This document shows positions 58,266 to 64,000 of a stretch of 64,000 nucleotides of DNA, in pieces (within the stretch, counting starts at the first letter, position 1; each line of letters opens with the position of its first letter). Both the position numbers and the translations under genes were made by a program. The DNA comes from Dolomitihabitans soli (GTDB lineage Bacteria; Actinomycetota; Actinomycetes; Streptosporangiales; Streptosporangiaceae): NCBI RefSeq assembly GCF_022213955.1, contig NZ_JAKNTW010000010.1, positions 310,001 to 374,000 of the forward strand. The letters are read 5' to 3'. Below the pieces are notes generated by a model that saw only the letters and a list, made by a program, of their open reading frames with translations, did no database searches and was not told the DNA's origin.

Positions 58266-59081
58266 GTGGAAGTACTGCCCATCAGCACCCCGCACTGCCG
58301 CGTCGAGCGCGACGGCCATCTCGTCATCGTCACCATGGACCGGCCCGAGGCCAAGAACGCGCTCTCCACCGACATGCTGGTCGGGCTCGCCGACGCCTGG
58401 GCCTACATCTCCGCCGAACCCGGCGTCCGCGTCGGCATCCTGACCGGCGCGAACGGCACCTTCTGCGCCGGCGCCGACCTCAAGGCCATGGCCGTCCCCT
58501 CCGCCGACCCCCGGGTACGGCAACGCGCCTCGGAGATCCCCGACTACCACTGGAAGGGCCTCCTCCGCGACACCGGCGCCCTCCCCACCAAGCCCATCGT
58601 CTGCGCCGTCGAAGGCCACGCCGTCGCCGGCGGCACCGAACTCCTCGTCGGCACCGACCTGCGCGTGGTCGCCGAATCCGCCACCCTCGGACTCTTCGAA
58701 GCCCGCCGCGGCCTCTTCCCGATGGGCGGCAGCGCCGTCCGCCTCCCCCGCCAGATCCCCTACGCCTTCGCCATGGACCTCCTCCTCACCGGCCGCGCCG
58801 TCACCGCCGGGGAGGCCCTCACCATGGGCCTCGTCAACCGCGTCGTCCCCGACGGCCAGACCCTCCTCGCCGCCCGCGGCCTCGCCGCCGAGATCGCCGC
58901 CTGCGGCCCCCTCGCCGTCCAGGCGATCCTCCGCACCTACCGCGAGACCCTCGCCCTCCCCGAACCCGAAGCCCTCAAGATCTCAGACGCCCTCGGCTGG
59001 CCCGTGATCGGCTCCGAAGACGCCAAGGAGGGCTCCCGCGCCTTCCGCGAAAAACGCCCCGCAACCTATTCCGGCCGCTGA
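58266..59081 (+). CDS. Crotonase / enoyl-CoA hydratase family protein
   Basis: 271 residues. Crotonase signatures: VTMDRPEAKNALSTDM, oxyanion-hole GANGTFCAGADLKAM (~60-74), second oxyanion GHAVAGGTELLVGTDLRV, and FEARRGLFPMGGSAVRLP with a Glu near the active site. It may hydrate an enoyl-CoA or, as EchA20 does in KstR2 regulons, open a ring. GTG 58266 has GGAGG 7 nt upstream. Divergent from the FadD-thiolase operon with shared operators. Confidence 0.9.
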   Translation: MEVLPISTPHCRVERDGHLVIVTMDRPEAKNALSTDMLVGLADAWAYISAEPGVRVGILTGANGTFCAGADLKAMAVPSADPRVRQRASEIPDYHWKGLLRDTGALPTKPIVCAVEGHAVAGGTELLVGTDLRVVAESATLGLFEARRGLFPMGGSAVRLPRQIPYAFAMDLLLTGRAVTAGEALTMGLVNRVVPDGQTLLAARGLAAEIAACGPLAVQAILRTYRETLALPEPEALKISDALGWPVIGSEDAKEGSRAFREKRPATYSGR

Positions 59082-59100
59082 TCCGCGTTCCGCTGATCCT

Positions 59101-59212
59101 TTACGGCGAGCCCACCCGGCGCCCCGCGCCGCACCTGGCCGGTGTCCGTGGCGTCACGCTCCTCCAGTGCGCATGGCCGCGCGCCGCGACGACTCGCCCC
59201 TTGGCCATATGG
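59101..59212 (+). repeat. Dispersed intergenic repeat, copy A
   Basis: About 110 bp with roughly three-quarters identity (by eye) to 62492-62604. Shared blocks include TACGGC, CGGCGCC, GTCCGTGGCG, CACGCTCC and GCATGGCCG. Both copies lie in intergenic DNA in the same orientation. Confidence 0.6.
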
Positions 59213-59230
59213 CACCTTCACAACCGCCGG

Positions 59231-59426
59231 TCAGGCGTTGGATCGCCGTTGGCGGAGCAGCCTGCTCCCCACGAACCAGATCACGGCCGGCACGCAGGCG
59301 GCGATGACCACCGCGGTCAGCACGCCGGCGTACTGGTCCACGACCTCCCAGTTCTCGCCGAGCAGTAGCCGGCCATCACGAAGATCGTGTTCCAAGCGCT
59401 CCGGTCAGGGCAGCGAGGTAGGTCAT
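59231..59426 (-). pseudogene. DedA-family membrane protein remnant
   Basis: A normal start with ribosome site (GGGGGAGG, then ATG 59426, MTYLAALTGALGT) runs into stop after ~15 codons. In another minus frame the C-terminal end survives (ENWEVVDQYAGVLTAVVIAA, then VPAVIWFVGSRLLRQRRSNA) to stop at 59231. DedA proteins are ~200 residues; the middle is deleted and the remaining ends are out of frame. Confidence 0.65.
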
Positions 59427-59540
59427 GACAGACCTCCCCCAGATGGGACGAGACCGACGGCGCCTCGGCCGAGACCGCCATTCGCGCGGTCGCGGCGACT
59501 CCTCGACGACCAAGAGGACACCGGCCAGAAGGGACACTCG

Positions 59541-60362
59541 ATGAACTCCCCCGCACGCGCCGGCCACCAGGCCCGCGCCACCGCACACCAGGCGGCCAAC
59601 AGCCAGGCCCTCGACCGCCTGGCCCGTCTCGGGCTCGCCTGCCGTGGCGTGCTCTACGCGCTGATCGGCGTGCTGGCCCTGCAGATCGCGTTCGGCGACG
59701 GCGGCGGCCAGGAGGCGGACAAGGGCGGCGCGATCTCCACGGTCGCCGAGCTGCCCTTCGGCGCGGTCATTCTATGGATCATGGTCGTCGGCTTCGCGGC
59801 CCTGGCCCTCTGGCAGCTCTCCGAAGCGGCGATCGGCCGCCGCGAGACTGTCGACCGGGCCAAGTCGGCCGGTCGGACGGCCGTCTACGTCCTGATCTTC
59901 GTCACCCTGCTGGCCGTGCTCCTCTCGGGCGGCGCGGGGTCGGAGGACAAGAAGTCCAAGGACCTCACCAGCACGATCCTCGACCTGCCCGTCGGCCAGG
60001 TCCTCGTCGGCCTGATCGGCCTCGGCATCATCGGACTCGGCGTCTACTGGGTCCACGAGGGGGTCACCAAGAAGTTCCGTGAGGAACTCAACCTCGGCCA
60101 GATGTCCCCGCGCGCCCGCTCGACGATGGAGCGGCTCGGCCTCGCCGGATACATCGCGCGCGGCGTCATCGCCGGCGTGGCCGGTGTCTTCGTCATCCAG
60201 GCCGCGATCGCCTATGACCCGGACAAGACCAAGGGAATCGACGCCACCCTCAGATCCTTCGCCGACACCCCCGTGGGCCCCTGGCTGCTCGTCGTGATCG
60301 CCCTCGGCCTCGTCCTGTTCGCCGGCTACTGCTTCGGCGAGTCCCGCTGGCGCCGTACGTGA
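59541..60362 (+). CDS. DUF1206 membrane protein
   Basis: 273 residues with six hydrophobic segments arranged as three pairs (for example GLACRGVLYALIGVLALQIA; AGRTAVYVLIFVTLLAVLL; LAGYIARGVIAGVAGVFVIQAA), each pair with the R-G-x-x-Y/I-x-x-x-G pattern of DUF1206. Function not established. ATG 59541 has GAAGGGA upstream. Upstream lie the DedA remnant and repeat copy A. Confidence 0.88.
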   Translation: MNSPARAGHQARATAHQAANSQALDRLARLGLACRGVLYALIGVLALQIAFGDGGGQEADKGGAISTVAELPFGAVILWIMVVGFAALALWQLSEAAIGRRETVDRAKSAGRTAVYVLIFVTLLAVLLSGGAGSEDKKSKDLTSTILDLPVGQVLVGLIGLGIIGLGVYWVHEGVTKKFREELNLGQMSPRARSTMERLGLAGYIARGVIAGVAGVFVIQAAIAYDPDKTKGIDATLRSFADTPVGPWLLVVIALGLVLFAGYCFGESRWRRT

Positions 60363-60405
60363 ACACGCACCGTGGAGCATCGAGGACGCCGCCGGCGGAG
60401 ACGAC

Positions 60406-61791
60406 TCACGAGGCTCGGTGGGCGGCGTCCAGGGCGGCCTTGACCCGGCCGACGTCGTCGGCGGTCGTCTTCCAGCTGCTGAACGCGGCCCGGATCGCCG
60501 GGACACCCGCGTAGACGGTGGGAGTGAGGAACGCCTCGCCTGAGGCGCCGACCCGTTCGAGGAGCCGGGCGACGGCGGCGGGGTCAGGCTCGCCGGCCGG
60601 TGTGAAGCAGACGACGTTCATGATGACGGGTGCGAGCACGCGCCAGGCGGGATCGGCGTCCAGCAGGCGGGCCAGTTCGCCGGCCCGGTCGACGGAGTCC
60701 TGCACGATCTTCCGGTGGCCGTCCAGGCCGTAGGCCAGCAGGGTCATCCACGCGGGCAGGGCTCGCAGGCGGCGGGAGTTCTCGACCGTCAGGTGGACCG
60801 GTTCCGGGTGGTCGTCGTCGAGGACTCCCAGGTAGGCGCCGAGGCTGGCGAACACCCGTGCCTGCAGGTCCCGGCGCCGGGTGAACTGGGCGCCGCAGTC
60901 GTAGGGGACGTTGAGCCACTTGTGCAGGTCGACGCACACCGAGTCGGCGGCGTCGAGCCCGTCCACCAGGTGTCGCCGGCTGTCCAGCAGCGCGGCGTAC
61001 GCTCCGAACGCGCCGTCGACGTGCAGCCAGAACGGGTGGCTCTCGCGAAGCTCGGCGAGCGCCGCCAGGTCGTCGAAGTCGACGGTGTTGACCGTACCGG
61101 CGTTCGCCACCACGATCACCGGCTCGTCCGGCCGTTCCCGCAGCGCCGTGGCCAGCGCGCCGACGTCCACCGCCTCCCTGCCGGGCCGGGTCGCCACCTG
61201 CCGCACCGAGTCGCGGCCGAAGCCCAGGATGGAGGCGGCCTTGTAGACGCTGGCGTGCGGGGAACCGGACAGGATGGTGACCGGCCCCAGGGCGGCGGCT
61301 CCCGCGTCGGAGACGATCGTGCCCCGCTGCTCACCGAGCCACTCACGGCCGATGGCGAGCCCGACGAGGTTCGCCGCCGTCGCCCCCGTGACCGTCATCC
61401 CGTGGTGCCGGTGGCTCAGCCCGAACATCTCGCGAAGCCATCCGATGGTCTGGCTCTCCAGTTCCGCCGCGCAGGAGTCGCCGGTGGACATGACGTTCTG
61501 GTCGAAGACGCTGACGGCCCAGTCGCCGAGAACGGCGGCGGGAGTCGCCCCGCCGGTGACGAACCCCAGGTAACGGGGGCCGGCGCTGCCGGAGAACCCC
61601 GGCTCCCAGTCGCGCAGAAAGGTCTCCAGCGCGGCCAGGCCGCCGACGCCTTCCCGAGGCAACGGAACCGGCGGCGGGTGTGCCGCGTCGCCGGCGACGG
61701 GCCGGGTGTCGAGTCCCGCCGCTCGTTCCCCCAGCAGCCGGGCCGCGTCGGCGAGCAGACTGGGCAGGTGATCATCCATGGGTGACGACAT
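60406..61791 (-). CDS. Pyridoxal-phosphate-dependent decarboxylase (group II)
   Basis: 461 residues of a group II PLP decarboxylase: AELESQTIGWLREMFGL, MTVTGATAANLVGLAIGRE, ANAGTVNTVDFDDL, HVDGAFGAY (cofactor-binding Asp) and the PLP lysine in CVDLHKWLNVPYDCG. It acts on an aromatic or acidic L-amino acid; the substrate is not determined. ATG 61791 is chosen among close starts (61800, 61776). Confidence 0.9.
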   Translation of the reverse strand: MSSPMDDHLPSLLADAARLLGERAAGLDTRPVAGDAAHPPPVPLPREGVGGLAALETFLRDWEPGFSGSAGPRYLGFVTGGATPAAVLGDWAVSVFDQNVMSTGDSCAAELESQTIGWLREMFGLSHRHHGMTVTGATAANLVGLAIGREWLGEQRGTIVSDAGAAALGPVTILSGSPHASVYKAASILGFGRDSVRQVATRPGREAVDVGALATALRERPDEPVIVVANAGTVNTVDFDDLAALAELRESHPFWLHVDGAFGAYAALLDSRRHLVDGLDAADSVCVDLHKWLNVPYDCGAQFTRRRDLQARVFASLGAYLGVLDDDHPEPVHLTVENSRRLRALPAWMTLLAYGLDGHRKIVQDSVDRAGELARLLDADPAWRVLAPVIMNVVCFTPAGEPDPAAVARLLERVGASGEAFLTPTVYAGVPAIRAAFSSWKTTADDVGRVKAALDAAHRAS

Positions 61792-61866
61792 GGGCCGCAA
61801 TTCTAGGTCAGCGGCACCTCACGACTCTCCCGGACGAAGCCCGCCGTACTGTGTACGCTCGCCCGT

Positions 61867-62445
61867 GTGGCTGACCATTTAGCGGACGACACCCGCACCA
61901 ACCGCGAACGCATGCTGGCCGGCGACCTCTACAACGTCGACGACCCCGAACTTCTGGCGGCCCTGCGAGAGGCCAGCCGGCTCGTCCACCGCTACAGCGA
62001 GACATATGCGCAGGATCCGGACGCGGCGCGGCCCCTGCTGGAGAAACTCCTCGGCTCGATAGCCGAGAACGCGTACGTCAAACCGCCCCTCCACGTCGAC
62101 TACGGCGCCCACATCACCATCGGCCCCGGCACGTTCGTCAACAGCGGGCTGACGGCGCTCGACGTCGCCTCGATCACGATCGGCACCGACGTCCAGATCG
62201 GCCCGAACGTCCAGCTGCTCACCCCCACCCATCCCCTCGACCCGGAGCAGCGCCGCAACAAACTGGAGGCGGCCAAACCGATCGTGATCGGCGACAACGT
62301 GTGGATCGGCGGGGGCGCGATCGTCCTCCCGGGGGTCACCATCGGCGCCAACAGCGTGATCGGCGCCGGAGCCGTGGTCACGAAGGACATCCCGGCCAAC
62401 GTCGTGGCCGTGGGCAACCCGGCCCGAGTGATCCGCCACATCTGA
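61867..62445 (+). CDS. Sugar O-acetyltransferase (maltose/galactoside acetyltransferase-like)
   Basis: 192 residues. An N-terminal Mac domain (RERMLAGDLYNVDDPELLAALR) is followed by a left-handed beta-helix of hexapeptide repeats (ITIGPGTFVNSGLTALDVAS; VWIGGGAIVLPGVTIGANSV) with the catalytic His in LLTPTHPLD. It acetylates sugars from acetyl-CoA. GTG 61867 is the start. Confidence 0.92.
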   Translation: MADHLADDTRTNRERMLAGDLYNVDDPELLAALREASRLVHRYSETYAQDPDAARPLLEKLLGSIAENAYVKPPLHVDYGAHITIGPGTFVNSGLTALDVASITIGTDVQIGPNVQLLTPTHPLDPEQRRNKLEAAKPIVIGDNVWIGGGAIVLPGVTIGANSVIGAGAVVTKDIPANVVAVGNPARVIRHI

Positions 62446-62491
62446 CCCGCAAGCCGCCAGACGACAGCCGGAAAAGTGCCGGCCCCGAAGA

Positions 62492-62604
62492 CGTACGGCA
62501 AGCCCGGTCGGCGCCACGCGCCGTACCGGGCCGGGGTCCGTGGCGCCACGCTCCGCCAGCGGCGCATGGCCGGTCGCCGTCACGACCCGGCCGCCGGCCG
62601 TCCG
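62492..62604 (+). repeat. Dispersed intergenic repeat, copy B
   Basis: Counterpart of copy A at 59101-59212, same orientation; shared blocks include GTCCGTGGCG, CACGCTCC and GCATGGCCG. In one frame both copies read a similar peptide (YGxPxRRxAPxxAGVRGxTL), so a small coding or structured-RNA origin is possible. Confidence 0.6.
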
Positions 62605-62670
62605 GATGCCGCGAAACCCGCGCGGCGCACGTCCCGGCGTGAGCCGCATCGCCGTCCCGCACGAACGCCT

Positions 62671-62724
62671 GAGTGAGCCGGAGCGAGCCGGAGCGAGCCG
62701 GAGCGAGCCGGAGCGAGCCGGAGA
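62671..62724. repeat. 10-bp tandem repeat (GAGCGAGCCG)n
   Basis: Five consecutive decamers from 62671 (one GAGTGAGCCG and four GAGCGAGCCG), then a partial unit. A simple microsatellite-like array in intergenic DNA. Confidence 0.85.
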
Positions 62725-62775
62725 GTGCAGGTGTCAGGCTCGCAGGCCGCTGCGGTCCTGGCGTACCGATCGGGG

Positions 62776-63129
62776 TCAAAGCGCCGCCGCGCGGGCGGCC
62801 ATCACCTCGTCGACGTTGGCCTCGGCCCAGTCGGTGATGGCCTTGATCGGAGTCTGCAGGGTCAGGCCGAGGGGGGTCAGCCGGTACTCCACGCGCGGGG
62901 GCACCTCGGCGAAGACCTGTCTGGTCAGGAGGCCGTCGCGGGCCATCGCACGCAGGGTCTGGGTGAGGACCTTGGGGGTGACACCGTTGATCATTTTGCG
63001 CAGTTCGGTGAATCGGCGTGGGTTGCCGTCACTGAGGGTAAGCACGACAAGCACCGTCCACTTGTCGCCGATCCGGTCGAGGACCAGACGGGTGGGGCAG
63101 TTCGGGTCGAAGGCATCTCCGTGCTTCAT
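62776..63129 (-). CDS. HxlR family transcriptional regulator
   Basis: 117 residues. The HxlR winged helix is clear: CPTRLVLDRIGDKWTVLVVL with the conserved Cys, RRFTELRKMINGVTPKVLTQ, then EYRLTPLGLTLQTPI. Family members sense electrophiles or redox state through the Cys and repress an adjacent oxidoreductase. ATG 63129 fits the family start. It is divergent from an NAD(P)-binding gene with an 88-bp shared region. Confidence 0.92.
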   Translation of the reverse strand: MKHGDAFDPNCPTRLVLDRIGDKWTVLVVLTLSDGNPRRFTELRKMINGVTPKVLTQTLRAMARDGLLTRQVFAEVPPRVEYRLTPLGLTLQTPIKAITDWAEANVDEVMAARAAAL

Positions 63130-63155
63130 GGTTTCCAAAGGGTACCAATAGCACG

Positions 63156-63185
63156 TTGAAGTAACCGATATCCGATGGATACTGT
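63156..63185 (+). promoter_or_regulatory. Promoter with embedded palindrome for the NAD(P)-binding gene
   Basis: TTGAAG (63156-63161) and TACTGT (63180-63185) form a -35/-10 pair with 18-nt spacing. The spacer contains the inverted repeat TATCC-GAT-GGATA (63169-63181), a candidate HxlR operator. Confidence 0.45.
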
Positions 63186-63217
63186 CCAGTTGCTGAGACG
63201 CCAGAGGGAGACATTTC

Positions 63218-63841
63218 ATGAGAGTTCTGCTGTTCGGGGCCACCGGAATGATCGGGAGCCGGGTGGCCGCCGAAGCGAGGGCCCGGGGGCACGAGGTCAC
63301 CGGGGTGACCCGTGGCGGCGCCGGCGAGACGGTGACCGGAGACGCGAGCGACGCCCGCGCCGTGGCCGCGCTCGCCGCCGGGCACGACGCCGTGGTCCTG
63401 GCGGTCGCGCCGCCCCGCGACGGCTCGGCGGCGGCGGCCCCGCTGCTCGCGGTCGGGCTCGGCGTGCTCGACGGGCTCCGCAAGGCGGGCGTCCGCCGTC
63501 TGCTCGTCGTCGGCGGAGCGGGCAGCCTGGAGGTGGCGCCGGGCGAGCGGCTCGTCGACACGCCGTCGTTCCCCGCCGTCTACAAGAACGAGTCGCTGGC
63601 CCAGGCCGAACTGCTGGACCTGCTCCGCGCCCAGGCCGACGACCTGGACTGGACCTACCTCTCACCGGCGGCGGAGATCGCGCCGGGCGAGCGCACCGGC
63701 TCCTACCGCCGGGGCGGCGACCAGTTGCTCACCGGCCCCGACGGCACGAGCACCATCAGCGCCGAGGACTACGCCGTGGCCCTGGTTGACGAACTGGAGA
63801 ACAACACCGCCATCCGCCGCCGCATCACCGTCGCCCGCTAG
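63218..63841 (+). CDS. NAD(P)H-binding (atypical SDR) reductase
   Basis: 207 residues. N-terminal Rossmann GATGMIGSRVAAEA, then GHDAVVLAVAPP, RRLLVVGGAGSLEV and DLDWTYLSPAAEIAPGERTG, as in NAD(P)H-binding/NmrA-like reductases of the YwnB type that pair with HxlR regulators. Probably reduces a quinone or related electrophile. ATG 63218 is preceded by GAGGGAG. Confidence 0.9.
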   Translation: MRVLLFGATGMIGSRVAAEARARGHEVTGVTRGGAGETVTGDASDARAVAALAAGHDAVVLAVAPPRDGSAAAAPLLAVGLGVLDGLRKAGVRRLLVVGGAGSLEVAPGERLVDTPSFPAVYKNESLAQAELLDLLRAQADDLDWTYLSPAAEIAPGERTGSYRRGGDQLLTGPDGTSTISAEDYAVALVDELENNTAIRRRITVAR

Positions 63842-63919
63842 TGCGGTGTCCACAACCTTCGCCGGGGTCACCACGACCCCGCCGATCGCCACCGCTCCGA
63901 GGGTCCTTCTGCTCATCCA

Positions 63920-64000
63920 TCACGCATCCCCCCAAGGCGCCGCAAAAACGCCGGGCAGCCCCTCGGCGAGCTTCCTGACCTTCTCCGCCGCGGCCTCCCC
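63920..64000 (-). CDS. Partial CDS, 3' end of an unidentified gene
   Basis: The last 26 codons of a leftward gene that enters from beyond the right edge: EAAAEKVRKLAEGLPGVFAA, ending PWGDA then TGA at 63920-63922. GC-rich third positions and the natural stop support coding. Too short to name. Confidence 0.5.
   Translation of the reverse strand, partial: GEAAAEKVRKLAEGLPGVFAAPWGDA

Larger units (their letters stand above)
62446..62775. other. Intergenic region with repeats
   Basis: 330 bp without a supported gene between the acetyltransferase and HxlR stops. It holds repeat copy B (62492-62604) and a 10-bp tandem repeat (62671-62724). Confidence 0.6.

Noticed and set aside
63662-63916. Minus-strand frame starting MSRRTLGAVAIGG
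   Set aside because: It is mostly antisense to the NAD(P)-binding reductase. A start near 63916 might be the remnant of a gene following the edge CDS, but nothing past about 63842 is credible.
44-64000. A classical secondary-metabolite gene cluster or prophage
   Set aside because: No polyketide, peptide-synthetase, terpene-synthase, lanthipeptide, capsid, portal or integrase genes were seen in the window.

Overview
The window is high-GC actinobacterial DNA. Codon third positions are overwhelmingly G/C, GTG and TTG starts are common, genes sit in short ATGA/GTGA-overlapped operons, and several families are typically actinomycete (DUF3558-like domains behind Ser/Thr kinases, DUF3817, DUF1206, DUF4173, NarL/OmpR two-component pairs). 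The gene style suggests a filamentous actinomycete, plausibly Streptosporangiaceae or a relative. That placement is an inference and was not tested by any search.

Regions 1-12.5 kb. A beta-glucoside ABC importer (binding protein, two permeases) is followed by a GH1 beta-glucosidase and a LacI repressor; this is the layout of cellobiose-type uptake operons. A peculiar ~50-bp repeat array separates it from a convergent operon of a D-serine dehydratase-like PLP enzyme, RidA and an uncharacterised protein. Then comes an OmpR-type response regulator followed by a very long reading frame joining a sensor kinase to a DUF4173 membrane protein. Regions 12.5-21.7 kb hold a glycogen-debranching-type enzyme, a HicA-like/partner gene pair, and a four-gene cassette that alternates active Ser/Thr kinases with catalytically dead pseudokinases, all carrying one transmembrane helix and a similar two-cysteine extracellular domain.

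Regions 21.7-31.4 kb are housekeeping or conserved genes: small membrane proteins, DUF3817, SURF1, gamma-glutamyltransferase, a NarL two-component pair, a TauE/SafE-cupredoxin transporter, a SEL1-repeat protein, a truncated GntR gene and a saccharopine-dehydrogenase-like reductase. From 31.4 to 33.4 kb an AraC regulator is followed by scars: an aldo/keto-reductase fragment butted against a Tn3-transposase fragment, and a decayed small gene.

Regions 33.4-43 kb carry alanine dehydrogenase with a class III aminotransferase, an M20 dipeptidase, an operon of a binding-protein/VWA fusion with an unknown gene and PspA, and a divergent thiol dioxygenase/LysR pair. From 43 to 51.8 kb is an accessory island: tRNA-like fragments, an IS200/IS605 element (tnpA, tnpB), an HD phosphohydrolase with an XRE regulator, three overlapping small genes, a broken HD-gene copy, a second AraC paralogue, an MFS exporter, a flavin-reductase fragment and a LysE exporter.

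Regions 51.8-59.1 kb form a lipid or sterol-type acyl-CoA degradation cluster (two acyl-CoA ligases, two thiolase/lipid-transfer proteins, a DUF35 protein, a divergent crotonase). Its divergent promoter region carries two exact matches to the KstR2 operator consensus. The window closes with a DedA remnant, a DUF1206 membrane protein, a PLP decarboxylase, a hexapeptide acetyltransferase, a divergent HxlR regulator/NAD(P)-binding protein pair, and the 3' end of an unidentified gene.
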